The position numbers and the translations under genes were made by a program. Under the pieces are notes generated by a model, which saw nothing but the letters and a program-made list of their open reading frames with translations, ran no database searches and was not told where the DNA came from. DNA of 64,000 bases from Cellulomonas sp. PhB143 (lineage in GTDB: Bacteria > Actinomycetota > Actinomycetes > Actinomycetales > Cellulomonadaceae), in the NCBI RefSeq assembly GCF_003752595.1, contig NZ_RKIJ01000012.1, positions 186,001-250,000 on the forward strand, given 5' to 3'. Within the stretch, counting starts at the first letter, position 1; each line of letters opens with the position of its first letter. Positions 8,601 to 16,823 of the stretch are shown in pieces.

Positions 8601-10360
8601 GTGCCCTGGTAGAGCCCGCTGTTCGGGTAGTTCTCCGGGTCCTTCGTCGTGAAGCTCGCCGTGTCGCTGTTGCTCGAGCGCGGCATGAGCATGCCGACGT
8701 CGTCGACGCCGGCGGCGACCCCGGTGGCCGCGGTCGCGTGGGGGTCGTCCTTCAGGGCGTCCGCGTCGAAGTCCTTCGCCCAGCGGGCGGCCTCGTCGCG
8801 GTAGTGCACGGCCTCGCCCTTCTTGCCGATCGCGCCGGCGATGACCGACAGGCCGTACGCGTCGTAGGAGTAGCCGAGGAGACCGCCGTCGACGGAGTCG
8901 AGGTTCGTCAGGCTCGCCGGGCTTCCGGTCTGCGCGACGAGCGCGGGATACGCCTTCTCGAGGCCCTGCAGCCGGACCCCCTTCGAGACCGCGTCCGCCA
9001 CGACGACCGGGGCACGCTCCCAGCGGACCGTCGGCACCGACTGCAGCAGGCTCGCGACGGAGCCCTTGCCGCTCGTCGTGACCTCCGCGTACAGGTCGAC
9101 GAGCGACTGCACGACGTCGCGGTAGACGTCCGGGTAGACGGACGCGACGGCCGCGTACTTGTGGAAGTCGTCCCACAGCGACCACGAGTCGTAGTGCGTG
9201 TACCCGTCCGCCCGATAGACGGCGCCGTCCGCGCCGCGGTACGTCCCGTCGGTCGACGTGGCGTTCATCGGCGAGTCGGCGAGCCGGTAGAGGTGCGAGT
9301 AGAGCTGGGTCTTGAGGTCACCCGTCGGGTCGTTCGTCGTGGTCGCGTCGACGTCCACCTTGCCCAGCCGGTCGTTCCACTCCGCCTTCGTCGCCGCGCG
9401 GACCTGGTCGAACGACTTCCCGCCGACCTCGACGGCCGCGTCGCGTCGCGCCTGCCGGGTGCTGATGGGCGAGAGCGTCACGCGGAGGCCGACGTGCTCG
9501 TCCGCCGCGGCGTCGAAGTTGAGCACGGCACCGATGTCCGTGCCGTCCTGCGTGGTCGCGGTGGAGCTGAGGCCGCCCGCGCCCCAGGTCTGCACCGACG
9601 AGGCAGGGGCCGTCGTCTCCGCGTAGTAGTAGAGCTTGTACGACGACCGGTAGAAGTACCCGGTGAAGGAACCCGAGAGCGTCGTGTTGCCGTCCGGGCT
9701 CGTCCCGACCTCGAGGTCGGTCGCCTTGCGCCCGTTCCCCGTGTGCTGGAGGTCGACGACGAGGGCGGCGTGGCCCGCGGATCCGAAGGTGTAGTCGTGG
9801 ACGCCTGTCCGCGTCGCTGCGGTCACCTGCGCGTCGATGTCCTTGCCGGACTCGTCGAGGCCGACCTGGTAGTAGCCCGCCGTGGCCGACTCGTCCTTGG
9901 CACCCCCGCTGGTCCGGATGGTCTTGCCGTAGCTGCTGGTCGAGGGGCGCGCGGTGTAGCTCTGGTACGTCGGTACGACGAGGACGTCGCCGGCGCCACC
10001 CCCGCCGCCGACGCCGTCGAGGGCGAGGTTGGTGAAGCCCTGGAGGTCGCTCGCGGTGTACTCGTACCCCACGTGGTTGCCGGGCGTCGTCGTCGGCGTG
10101 ACGGTGGCGAGCCCGTACGGAGCGAAGGCGCCCGGCCCGTCCTGCCCGTGGTCGCCGTCCGTCCCGATGAACGGGTTGACGTACTGCGTGTAGTCGCTGG
10201 GAGCGGCGGCCTCGGCAGCGCTCGCCGGCGCGGCGAGCGGCACCACGACGGCCGACACCAGCATCGCGAGCACCGTGGGCAGAGCCGCGCGGCGGAACCG
10301 GGCGGCACGGGCGGGTCGGAGAGACCTGGGGGCGTCAGCCTGGGGCGACAACGCTGTCAT
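5600..10360 (-). CDS. Secreted GH92 alpha-mannosidase with CBM6-like domains and C-terminal SAYQSF module
   Basis: 1586-aa secreted glycosidase. Signal peptide about residues 1-48 (ending APASA-AEA). The GH92 domain spans about 55-780: it begins YVNPFIGTDGDHGQDGPGAF, contains YTHYDSWSLWDDFHKYAA and, near its end, DNDAGTMSGYFVSSAIGLYP, which is the conserved family block. GH92 enzymes are Ca-dependent exo-alpha-mannosidases acting on N-glycans and yeast mannan. Then come beta-sandwich regions, a FIVAR-like helical segment (about 1135-1195), two CBM6-like modules (starting YRRLEAEDHDQW and VQFESIRTGYG), and a roughly 90-aa terminal module with GTSAYQSFNTRTG and a final Cys. The ATG at 10360 is chosen because the signal peptide follows it; no Shine-Dalgarno is evident. 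Probably partners the GH2 enzyme downstream. Confidence 0.93.
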   Translation of the reverse strand: MTALSPQADAPRSLRPARAARFRRAALPTVLAMLVSAVVVPLAAPASAAEAAAPSDYTQYVNPFIGTDGDHGQDGPGAFAPYGLATVTPTTTPGNHVGYEYTASDLQGFTNLALDGVGGGGGAGDVLVVPTYQSYTARPSTSSYGKTIRTSGGAKDESATAGYYQVGLDESGKDIDAQVTAATRTGVHDYTFGSAGHAALVVDLQHTGNGRKATDLEVGTSPDGNTTLSGSFTGYFYRSSYKLYYYAETTAPASSVQTWGAGGLSSTATTQDGTDIGAVLNFDAAADEHVGLRVTLSPISTRQARRDAAVEVGGKSFDQVRAATKAEWNDRLGKVDVDATTTNDPTGDLKTQLYSHLYRLADSPMNATSTDGTYRGADGAVYRADGYTHYDSWSLWDDFHKYAAVASVYPDVYRDVVQSLVDLYAEVTTSGKGSVASLLQSVPTVRWERAPVVVADAVSKGVRLQGLEKAYPALVAQTGSPASLTNLDSVDGGLLGYSYDAYGLSVIAGAIGKKGEAVHYRDEAARWAKDFDADALKDDPHATAATGVAAGVDDVGMLMPRSSNSDTASFTTKDPENYPNSGLYQGTPWQYNWYDAQDLGGMVDLMGGQENAAKAVNFFFGNQAPDDCSRNLHLYANEISVHAPFLFNVVGQPAQTQDWTYRTVTEPVCVRYKADGNGETSPAKRSVFQNAPDGMLETMDNDAGTMSGYFVSSAIGLYPVMAGGDSFQITTPIFDRTTIHYPGGKDLAVEAPGVSAENHYIQDATLDGRPLNRTWLTAAEMNAGGVLHFTMGSSPSSWGADGIDADSVNDHVSSALYHPSDDVATSTQVFDEAAANDGSIDDPVSVSVTGATVAGAVGSDLTSQVTATGVPEGLALEATKTGASTLDLTLAGRAERHLVDDSTDDLEVTLGAGAFSGSAPSADDRALALKVRFAGYDITPSTTDVTAGSDGAVRSTVDLTLSGGVTFAGATGSVLGASAVAFPGLDPGVTAQVKTTGPTTAAVTFQGTLESTSRTHFTLRLADAALAGATAAQVTGAGTTALVPFVLSPASTSRADLQALYDDARLVTADHYSAASFAVLESAVEAAQAVLADVASSEYELSTALAVLQAASDGLEIGGDGYRRLEAEDHDQWSGGTLKTESGGSGTDVGGVAPGSWLAYRGLDFSRSTLASFVIDYAHNPGTASASSAVEIRTGSPTGPLVTTISLPTTGGWSSYTALTHDFTADEVAALAGSNDVYLVFTGRLAAGQSWVANVDWVQFQAEADTAETSKTVQFESIRTGYGMLNAAGSGLVPGTDYSGADLKTEAGSVGGQLAGTKDGAWVRYRDVDLGSRDATSLSVRYDAPTTKVVDGRLAVHVDSRSGDPLVVVPLPSTGSGWGTYGTTTVALPAELTGRHTIYVDLQSTPTASQPYVGNLDWFALGYAVDKTALRAAIAEYSDRTSDGDLYLATDFAVFTRAFSAAQAVAADPSATAERVSTALRRLTLSADQLRWKVVKQVEVTAVSRCVGANAYVAVRASNGGSTPVDVVLSTPFGTKTVAGVKPGTSAYQSFNTRTGTLEGGTATVTVTASSVGTGTQQATYAPAGC

Positions 10361-10462
10361 ATCGAGGAGCGTAGGGACCGCGGGCAGACCCGTCAAGAAG
10401 CTCCTGCGCCAGCACCGCGGCATGTCCGGACGCCGCCGCTGCGCCACGCCCACCACGCAGCG

Positions 10463-11428
10463 CTACATCGTGACCACCACGCGACGGGCACCCTCGGCGG
10501 GCGCCGTGAACGCGGCCTCCACGTGCTCCAGCGGCACGGGCTCCGCCTCGACCGTCAGCGCGCCGGCGACGAGCGCGTCGACCAGGGCGGGGAGCTCCGC
10601 GACGATCCCGGCGGCGGTGACCGAGCCCTGGCCGCTGCCCAAGATCCGCAGGTTCGCGGCGCGCAGGACGTACGACGGGAGCGTGATGTCGGCGCCGGCC
10701 GTCGACCCGATCTGGATCCAGTCCAGGGGCGCGCCGCGGTCGGTGCGGTGGGTCAGGACGGCGGGCAGCGCCGCCTCCGTCGGGGCGCCCCACGTGTAGT
10801 CGAGGACGACGTCGACGTCGCCGGCGGCCGCGCCGAGGCGCTCGGCGACCTCCGCGGGGTCACCGACGAGCGAGACGACCTCCGTGGCGCCGAGGCCCGG
10901 CAGGAGCGCGAGGCGCTCCGCGTCGCGGCCGGCGGCCACGACGCGCGCCGCGCCGAGGTGGCGGGCGACCTGCACGGCCATCCGGCCCGCGCTGCCGGTC
11001 GCGCCCAGGACCAGCACGCTCTGCCCGGCCCGGAAGCCGGCGCGACGGCGCAGCGCCACCCACGACGACATCGCGGGGTTCATCGCCGCGGCGACCACGA
11101 CGGGGTCCGCCTCGTCGGGCAGCGGGACCGAGCGGCGCAGGTCCACGACGGCCTGCTCGGCCATCGTGCCGCCCGCCGAGTCGTCCGCGACGAAGTAGAC
11201 GTGCCGCCCGTCCGCGAGGCGACCGACGCCGTCGACCCCCGGGACCATCGGCAGCGCGCCGCGGCTCGTGTAGTGGCTGCCGTCGGCGCCGGAGCGCACG
11301 CGCGGGTGCAGACCGGCCGCGAGCATCGTGACGAGCTCCTCACCGTCGCCCGGCACGGGCGCGGGGTGCTCCTCGTAGCGCGGCGGGCGGTCGAACGAGC
11401 TGACGACGGCGGCGTGCATGGTGGTCAC
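10463..11428 (-). CDS. Medium-chain dehydrogenase/reductase (quinone-oxidoreductase type)
   Basis: 321-aa MDR-superfamily NADPH oxidoreductase. It has an N-terminal GroES-like part (VPGVDGVGRLADG) and a Rossmann part with SVLVLGATGSAGRMAVQVAR, the AxxGxxG-type NADP site, followed by LGAARVVAAGR. No zinc-ligand Cys cluster is seen, so a zinc-free quinone-reductase-like enzyme is likely. The GTG at 11428 sits six bases after GGAG within GAGGAGAGG; an ATG at 11419 is the alternative. It is divergent from a MarR gene with a perfect palindrome between them, so it is likely the regulated target. Confidence 0.88.
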   Translation of the reverse strand: MTTMHAAVVSSFDRPPRYEEHPAPVPGDGEELVTMLAAGLHPRVRSGADGSHYTSRGALPMVPGVDGVGRLADGRHVYFVADDSAGGTMAEQAVVDLRRSVPLPDEADPVVVAAAMNPAMSSWVALRRRAGFRAGQSVLVLGATGSAGRMAVQVARHLGAARVVAAGRDAERLALLPGLGATEVVSLVGDPAEVAERLGAAAGDVDVVLDYTWGAPTEAALPAVLTHRTDRGAPLDWIQIGSTAGADITLPSYVLRAANLRILGSGQGSVTAAGIVAELPALVDALVAGALTVEAEPVPLEHVEAAFTAPAEGARRVVVTM

Positions 11429-11461
11429 GGGCCTCTCCTCGGAGACGAAGTAGTACGCGAT

Positions 11462-11480
11462 ACGAACTACTATAGTTCGT
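11462..11480. promoter_or_regulatory. MarR-type operator between the dehydrogenase and MarR genes
   Basis: ACGAACTA-cta-TAGTTCGT is a perfect 8-3-8 inverted repeat. A second, weaker inverted repeat GTACT-agatca-AGTAC lies at 11486-11501, close to the MarR start. The size and AT-rich centre fit MarR dimers. Repression of both divergent genes is inferred. Confidence 0.65.
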
Positions 11481-11511
11481 GCCACGTACTAGATCAAGTA
11501 CCCTGGGTGTC

Positions 11512-12048
11512 ATGACCGACGCGACCGACCCGACCGGCCTGGTGGACGGGCTCGTGCAGCTCTCCTTCCGCGTGCAGGCTGAGCTGGCGGACGTCGCCGC
11601 GGAGCACGGCCTGTCCGTCGTCCAGACCCGGATGCTCGGCATCCTGCGCGACCGCGAGCCCCTCATGCGCGAGCTCGCCGAGCACCTCGGCCTCGACCGG
11701 TCGAGCACGTCCGGGCTGGTCGACCGCGCCGAGCGCCGCGGTCTCGTGCGGCGCTCCCCCTCCACCCGCGACGGACGGGCGGTCCAGGTCGCGCTCACCG
11801 ACGCCGGTCGCGAGATCGCGCGTGCCGGCGAGGCCGAGATCGAGCGGCGGGTCCGCGCGCTGACCACCGCGCTGGACGACGACGGTCGCGCCGAGCTCGC
11901 GCGGCTCGCGGCGGCGGTCGTCGACGAGGACGCGCCGCCCGAGACGCACCCGCCGAGACGTCGAGCTCGGCCCCTGGATTCGAAGAATCAGGGGCCGAGT
12001 TCGACGTCTCGGCGGACGGGTGCCGGTCAGGCGTCGGACGCCGGGTAG
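11512..12048 (+). CDS. MarR-family transcriptional regulator
   Basis: 178-aa winged-helix regulator. The recognition region is LMRELAEHLGLDRSSTSGLVDRAE (split: LMRELAEHLG, LDRSSTSGLVDRAE) followed by the wing RRSPSTRDGRAVQVALTDAG. The conserved core ends near residue 145. The last 30 or so codons are read straight through a long palindrome (11950-12015) and give a low-complexity Arg/Pro/Ser tail, which is unusual. The ATG at 11512 fits the domain start. The stop overlaps the 3' end of the convergent GH2 gene by 22 bases. It is likely a redox or electrophile sensor controlling the divergent dehydrogenase. Confidence 0.9.
   Translation: MTDATDPTGLVDGLVQLSFRVQAELADVAAEHGLSVVQTRMLGILRDREPLMRELAEHLGLDRSSTSGLVDRAERRGLVRRSPSTRDGRAVQVALTDAGREIARAGEAEIERRVRALTTALDDDGRAELARLAAAVVDEDAPPETHPPRRRARPLDSKNQGPSSTSRRTGAGQASDAG
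11950..12015. repeat. Family A extragenic palindrome, copy 1
   Basis: Outer arms CCGCCGAGACGTCGA (11950-11964) and TCGACGTCTCGGCGG (12001-12015). Inner arms CTCGGCCCCTG (11966-11976) and CAGGGGCCGAG (11989-11999), with a G-U-type pair between them and apex ATTC-gaa-GAAT. It lies at the convergent ends of the MarR and GH2 genes and could terminate both. There is no U-tract. Confidence 0.85.
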
Positions 12049-15000
12049 GCGACCTGCTCGGTGATCGAGGCGGCCGCTCCGGAGGCGACCTTCGTGGTCA
12101 CGGTGACGCTGCCGGCCTCGAACGAGCCCCCGCGCGTGTTGAACGACTGGTAGGCGCTCTTGCCCGGCGCGACGGAGGAGAAGGACTTCTTCCCGAAGGG
12201 CGTCGTCACCGTCACGTCGACGGGGGCGTCGCCCCCGTTGAGCACGCGCACCGCGAGGTAGGCGAGGGCGCCGACCTTGCGCGGGTCGACGTCGACCGTG
12301 ACGACCGGTGTCGTCGTCGTGGCCAGGTTGTAGCCCTCCACGACGACGTCCATCGCCCCGCCGCGACCGGTCCAGGCGGCGTGCTCGAGCGTGAGCGTGC
12401 GCTCCTCGCCCGGCAGCAGCCAGACGTAGTTGTCGCTCGCGAACGCCGGCAGGGCGCGCTCGCCGGACGCACGGTCGCGCAGCGACACGCGCACCATCGA
12501 GGCGATCCTGGCACCCGTGTTGCGGACCGTGACCGCCCCGGTCCCGTCCGCGCGGTCCCAGGTCGCCTCCGCGGATACCGTCGTGCGGCCCACGTCGTTG
12601 AGCGACTGCATGTCCGTGTCCTTGCGGTAGCGCCAGTACACGTTCTCGGAGAGCAGGGTGCCGTCGGCGTCGTGCAGGCGCAGGCGCAGCAGGTGGGCGG
12701 CCGGCAGGCTCGCGCCGAACGCGACCTTCGCCAGGGCGGTGAAGGACGACGGGGCGACGTCGACGCCGTCGTCCGTCCGGGGGTCGGCGAGGCGCGTGCC
12801 GTCGAACCCGAACAGCTCGGTGGTCACCGAGGCGCCCTCCAGCGCGGTGCTCGTCTGGTTCACGGCGCGCACCGTCCAGTCCGTCGCGTCCGCCTGGACG
12901 TGCAGCAGCTCGCAGGCCTTGCGTGCCCCGTGGTAGCTGCCGTTGACGTCGAGGTCGTAGTCGTACGTCTGCCAGACCGTGCTGTGCCAGGCCGGGCTGG
13001 ACATCCACAGCAGCAGGCCCGACGACGGGTTCCACATCTTCGAGTTCCACGCCTCGAACAGGGCGCGCATGCTCTCGTAGTTGACGAACTGCGCCTTGGC
13101 GCAGAAGTCGTCCAGGCTCGTCCCGGCGCCGAGGCGCCTCTCGATGGCGTCCTTGTACCCGTTCGGGTTGGCCGCGCCCTTGGTGCTCCAGTCGTGCAGC
13201 CACCACGCGTCACCGGGGGGCCACTCCTGGCCCGTGCCGACAAGGTTGCGCATGCTCGCCGCCACGGAGACCGTCGGCAGCCCGACCTCGGTGTGGAAGC
13301 CGAAGCTGTTCCACGACCCGGCGCCGGTGTAGTAGCCCTCGGGCGAGGTGTACCAGTACGCCCCGCCGCCCGAGACGATGCCCTCGCGCGAGTTCGGGTG
13401 GTACAGCAGCGGCGTCAGATCGGTCACGGCCTTGCGCAGCCCGTCGTCGACCTCCTTGGGCGGCGTGCCCTCGTTGGCGCCGCACCACACCGCGAGGCAC
13501 GGGTGCGAGCGGTAGCGCAGGACGGTGTCGCGCGACTGCTCGACGAACACCGCGTGGTCCGGCGGGTCGAGGGTCCAGGCGAGCGGGAAGTCGTTCCACA
13601 CGAGGATCCCGTAGCGGTCGCAGGCGTCGTAGAACTCCTCGCGGTCGCTCGTGCCGAGCCACACCCGGATCATCGTGAAGTTCATGTCGCGGTGCATGCG
13701 CACCATCGCGTCGATGCGGCCGTCCGCACCGCGCTTGAGGAGCTCGTCCCAGCCCCAGTTCCCGCCGCGGCACAGGACGCGCACGCCGTTGACGCTGATC
13801 TGCAGCGGCGTCGCCCCGTTGTCGACGCTCGTGACGTCCGTCCAGGACTTCCCGTCGCTCGAGACCTGCACCCGGAACTGCGACGCGAGCGCCGACTCCC
13901 AGGCGATCTCGACCCGGTCGAACGTCGTCGCCGCGCCCAGGTCGAGCTGGATCCACTCCCCGTCCTTGTAGGCGGAGGACCAGCGGGTCTTCGGGTCGCC
14001 GTCGACCGCGAGCGGCGCCTCGTGCCCCGGCTGGTCGACGGACGACGCCGTCGCCGTCGCCCCCCGCGCCAGGTCCGTCGCCGCGTCCGCGCTGTCGCGG
14101 ACCGCGAGGCTCCACATCGAGATGCCCCAGCTGGACGAGCGCTTGTCGCCCACGATTCGCAGGTACCGCGCCGTCTGCCGGTCGAGCTCGACGGTCTGCT
14201 CGGCGCGGTCCTTGCCGTTCTCGACCGCGAAGGGAGGGTCGTAGTCGTAGTCGATCTGGCGCATGCCGAACCGCACCGTGCGCTCGTCGCTCGTGGTGCC
14301 GCCGACGCGCAGCGTCACGTCGAGATCGTGCAGCGCCGCCTCGCCGTAGCCGTGGGGCCACCACAGCTCGGGGTCCTGCAGGCGCAGGGCGGCGAAGTCC
14401 GCCGGGGCGAACGTCGCGTCCGCGGTCCCGCCGCCCGGGACCGTGACGGTCCGCTTCGCGGTCGCGCCGCCGACGGCGATCTGCACCTCGACCTGGCGGC
14501 TCCCGCTCTCCGCGTTGTGCACGGGAACGGTCACCGTCAGCTCGGCGGTGGACGTCGCCGGCAGGTCGGGCAGCGCGGTGTCGATGCGGGTGTCGCCGAT
14601 CCGCGCCGCGCCGGTGGACCGCAGGCGGACGTGGTTCCAGATGCCGCTCGCGCGGTCGCGGACGGCGGGCATCCAGTCCCAGCCGGTGACCGAGAGCCAC
14701 GTCGGCGAGGCCTGGTTGACCGTGCCCGAGCCGGCGTCGGTGTACGAGGCGCCGTCCTCCCCCTTGTCCCCGGGGCTCCCGGGCTTCGGCATGGGGCTGA
14801 TCTTCGCGGCGAGCGCCTGCGGGCCGGCGGCCGCGAGCGCCTGAGTGACGTCGTAGGCCGCGCGCGAGAACGGGTGAACCAGGGTGCCGAGGCTGGTGCC
14901 GTTCAGCCAGACGTCGGCCTGGTGGTTGATCCCGTCGAGCTCCAGCCAGACGTGGCGCCCGCTGCTGCGGTCCAGCGCGGCCGGGACCTCGAGCTCGCGC

Positions 15001-15944
15001 CGGTACCACCAGGCGTGCCGGGAGAGCGCCTCGGGCACGTTGAGGTTGTCCAGACCGAACACCGGGTCGGGCAGGTGACCCTGCTCGACCAGCGAGGCGA
15101 GCACCGTCCCCGGGACGGTCGCGGGCAGCCACGCGCTGGTGTCGACGCCGACGGTGGCGAGGGCCGCGCCGTCGTCCGGCCCGGCCCAGTCGTCGAGCGT
15201 GAGCCGCCACCCGGACTCCACGGGGACGGTGCCGTCGTCGGCCACCTCGAGGGCCGGGGCGGGGGTGTCGTCGCTGCCCCAGCGGGTCCAGCCGGTCGCG
15301 TCGGGGCGCTCGGCGCCGCTCGTGCCGAAGACCTGGAAGCCGTTGAGGCCGAGGGGGTTGGTCGTCGAGAGCTGCAGGCTGGTCAGCCGGACGTGCCGGG
15401 CGGTCACCGCGGCGTCGAGCGTGACGTCGACCGCGCCGCCCGTCGACGAGGTGGTGCTGTACACCGGCGTCCAGGCCTTCCCGTCCGTCGAGGTCTCGAT
15501 CCGGAAGGAGCTGGCGTAGCTGGAGAGGATCTCCGAGCCGTCGGTCCCCGCGCGCGGGTTGTCCCCCGAGGCGCCGACGAAGGCCTTGTCGCCCTCCTTG
15601 GCCTCGAAGACCAGGCGGACGCCGGTGATCGTGCATGACCCTTCGAGGTCGACGGCGATCCACTGCTCGGCGCCGTCGGCGGCGCGCCAGCCGGATCCGC
15701 GCACGCCCACCTCGGCGAGCCCGTCGACGGCGAACTGCGCCGGCGTCGGGGCGTGCGCCGTCGAGGAGACGCTGACCGGGCGGTCGGCGGCGAGGTCGAG
15801 CGCGCCCTCGGCGCGCGGCGCGCGGACCAGGGCCTGCGCGGCCCCCGGCACCGCGGTCGCGATCGCGACGCTCGCCAGCACCGTGGCGTTGACCTCGAGG
15901 AAGTGCCGGCGCGTGAGCCCGGTCTTCGCAGGTGAGTCCGACAT
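12027..15944 (-). CDS. Secreted (Tat) GH2 beta-mannosidase-like glycosidase with F5/8C domains and SAYQSF module
   Basis: 1305-aa exported enzyme. The N-terminus has a Tat signal (LTRRHFLEV at about 10-18). Then come an F5/8C (discoidin-like) module at about 48-210, and a GH2 sugar-binding domain from about 240. A second F5/8C module lies inside the GH2 architecture at about 615-740, between the immunoglobulin-like domain and the barrel. The catalytic barrel carries AVWCGANEGTPP (acid/base Glu after Asn) and FGFHTEVGLPTV (nucleophile Glu). The barrel resembles mannosylglycoprotein endo-beta-mannosidase and exo-glucosaminidase relatives. The C-terminal 90 aa carry GKSAYQSFNTRGG. Beside GH92, a role in N-glycan or mannan breakdown is inferred; exact specificity is not. 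Confidence 0.92.
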   Translation of the reverse strand: MSDSPAKTGLTRRHFLEVNATVLASVAIATAVPGAAQALVRAPRAEGALDLAADRPVSVSSTAHAPTPAQFAVDGLAEVGVRGSGWRAADGAEQWIAVDLEGSCTITGVRLVFEAKEGDKAFVGASGDNPRAGTDGSEILSSYASSFRIETSTDGKAWTPVYSTTSSTGGAVDVTLDAAVTARHVRLTSLQLSTTNPLGLNGFQVFGTSGAERPDATGWTRWGSDDTPAPALEVADDGTVPVESGWRLTLDDWAGPDDGAALATVGVDTSAWLPATVPGTVLASLVEQGHLPDPVFGLDNLNVPEALSRHAWWYRRELEVPAALDRSSGRHVWLELDGINHQADVWLNGTSLGTLVHPFSRAAYDVTQALAAAGPQALAAKISPMPKPGSPGDKGEDGASYTDAGSGTVNQASPTWLSVTGWDWMPAVRDRASGIWNHVRLRSTGAARIGDTRIDTALPDLPATSTAELTVTVPVHNAESGSRQVEVQIAVGGATAKRTVTVPGGGTADATFAPADFAALRLQDPELWWPHGYGEAALHDLDVTLRVGGTTSDERTVRFGMRQIDYDYDPPFAVENGKDRAEQTVELDRQTARYLRIVGDKRSSSWGISMWSLAVRDSADAATDLARGATATASSVDQPGHEAPLAVDGDPKTRWSSAYKDGEWIQLDLGAATTFDRVEIAWESALASQFRVQVSSDGKSWTDVTSVDNGATPLQISVNGVRVLCRGGNWGWDELLKRGADGRIDAMVRMHRDMNFTMIRVWLGTSDREEFYDACDRYGILVWNDFPLAWTLDPPDHAVFVEQSRDTVLRYRSHPCLAVWCGANEGTPPKEVDDGLRKAVTDLTPLLYHPNSREGIVSGGGAYWYTSPEGYYTGAGSWNSFGFHTEVGLPTVSVAASMRNLVGTGQEWPPGDAWWLHDWSTKGAANPNGYKDAIERRLGAGTSLDDFCAKAQFVNYESMRALFEAWNSKMWNPSSGLLLWMSSPAWHSTVWQTYDYDLDVNGSYHGARKACELLHVQADATDWTVRAVNQTSTALEGASVTTELFGFDGTRLADPRTDDGVDVAPSSFTALAKVAFGASLPAAHLLRLRLHDADGTLLSENVYWRYRKDTDMQSLNDVGRTTVSAEATWDRADGTGAVTVRNTGARIASMVRVSLRDRASGERALPAFASDNYVWLLPGEERTLTLEHAAWTGRGGAMDVVVEGYNLATTTTPVVTVDVDPRKVGALAYLAVRVLNGGDAPVDVTVTTPFGKKSFSSVAPGKSAYQSFNTRGGSFEAGSVTVTTKVASGAAASITEQVAYPASDA

Positions 15945-16125
15945 CGTCGTGGTACCCCTTCGTCCTCGCCCCGCTGTGCGATCCCGCCTCCGTCACCCTC
16001 GGGGTGGGCGTCGGCGGGCCCCGCGTCGGTGCGGGGCACCCGTCCGGATGCGGCGCTGCGGTGCGCGGCATCCGGGCGGGGTTCGGCGTGGTGCGGTCGA
16101 TCGATAGCGAAAGTGTGGGCCGCGA

Positions 16126-16140
16126 TGACACCGCTGTCAA
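16126..16140 (-). promoter_or_regulatory. LacI-type operator overlapping the GH2 -35 element
   Basis: TGACACCGCTGTCA (16126-16139) is a near-perfect palindrome with a central CG, typical of LacI-family operators. On the minus strand, bases 16140-16135 read TTGACA, a consensus -35, so repressor binding would block the promoter. It is about 180 bases upstream of the GH2 start. A sister site lies upstream of the SGNH hydrolase gene (38929-38942). Confidence 0.65.
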
Positions 16141-16188
16141 CTGGTTGCGCAAGATGGTGGATTAATCACTTCGCGGCAGGAACTCCCT

Positions 16189-16252
16189 CGCCGAGACGTC
16201 GAATTCCGCCCCTGGGTTCGAAGAATCAGGGGCGGAATTCGACGTCTCGGCG
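16189..16252. repeat. Family A extragenic palindrome, copy 2
   Basis: Two perfect 26-bp arms (16189-16214 and 16227-16252) with a 12-base apex containing TTCGAA. The inner arm core is AATTCCGCCCC/GGGGCGGAATT. It sits past the 3' end of the EF-G-binding-like gene on the minus strand and may terminate it before the GH2 promoter. Confidence 0.85.
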
Positions 16253-16319
16253 GACGGGCGGGACGGGCGGGGCGGGCGGGGCGGGGCGTGCCCGGGCGGA
16301 CCTGGGCCGGCCCGCCCGG

Positions 16320-16823
16320 TCAGCGCGTGCGCAGCACCTCGGCCACGAACCGCGCGGAGCGCTCGCGCAGCCCGGCGATGCGCCGCTCGACGATCTCCTC
16401 CGCCGCCGTGGCGTTGCCCGCCTCGGTGCGCGTCGGCGTGCGCCGGACGTTCGCCGAGCACACGAACTGCGTGCAGACCAGCGTGCCGATCGTGTTGCCG
16501 CGCTTGCCCGACGCCCCGCCGCGGCGCGCGACGTAGAGCGAGACGTCGTCGGTCACGACGACGTCCTCGCACCACGCGCACACGGCCTTGCGGCGGCGCC
16601 CGTCCGGGCTGGGGTCGCCGGCGCGCAGCAGGACGCCGGTGGGCGCGCCGTCCAGCTCGAGCACCGCGTACGCCGCGAGCGGCGCCTTCCGGTCGCGCCA
16701 GCCGAGGTAGTCGAGGCTCTCCCAGTCGATCGCGTCGAGGTCGGGGAGGGTGGCCTGCGCCGCCTCGCGCTTGGACGCGTTGACGAAGGACGCGCGGATC
16801 TGCTTCTCGTTCAGGGGGTTCAT
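16320..16823 (-). CDS. FBP/EF-G-binding-type treble-clef zinc-finger protein
   Basis: 167-aa protein. N-terminal half: MNPLNEKQIRASFVNASKRE and DWESLDYLGWRDRKAPLAAY, the pattern of FBP-domain proteins. C-terminal half: a four-Cys zinc knuckle (VCAWCEDVV ... CTQFVCSANVRR). The family is related to FusB-type elongation-factor-G-binding proteins that rescue ribosomes from fusidic acid. A translation-factor role is inferred from the family. It stands alone and is followed by a family A palindrome. Confidence 0.8.
   Translation of the reverse strand: MNPLNEKQIRASFVNASKREAAQATLPDLDAIDWESLDYLGWRDRKAPLAAYAVLELDGAPTGVLLRAGDPSPDGRRRKAVCAWCEDVVVTDDVSLYVARRGGASGKRGNTIGTLVCTQFVCSANVRRTPTRTEAGNATAAEEIVERRIAGLRERSARFVAEVLRTR

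Larger units (their letters stand above)
15945..16319. other. 375-base intergenic region upstream of the GH2 gene
   Basis: No credible gene. It holds the GH2 leader, a LacI-type operator overlapping a TTGACA hexamer (16126-16140), and a family A palindrome (16189-16252) that lies just past the 3' end of the EF-G-binding-like gene. The rest is GC-rich with a simple GGGCG run (16252-16290). Confidence 0.7.

Noticed and set aside
6824-11515. Very long open frame on the plus strand opposite GH92 and the dehydrogenase
   Set aside because: It is an antisense shadow: Arg/Gly/Ala-rich with no domains, caused by GC-rich third positions. The minus-strand genes have full domain matches.
12381-15638. 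Long plus-strand frame opposite the GH2 gene
   Set aside because: Composition is Arg/Val/Gly-rich with no motifs; GH2 motifs are on the other strand.
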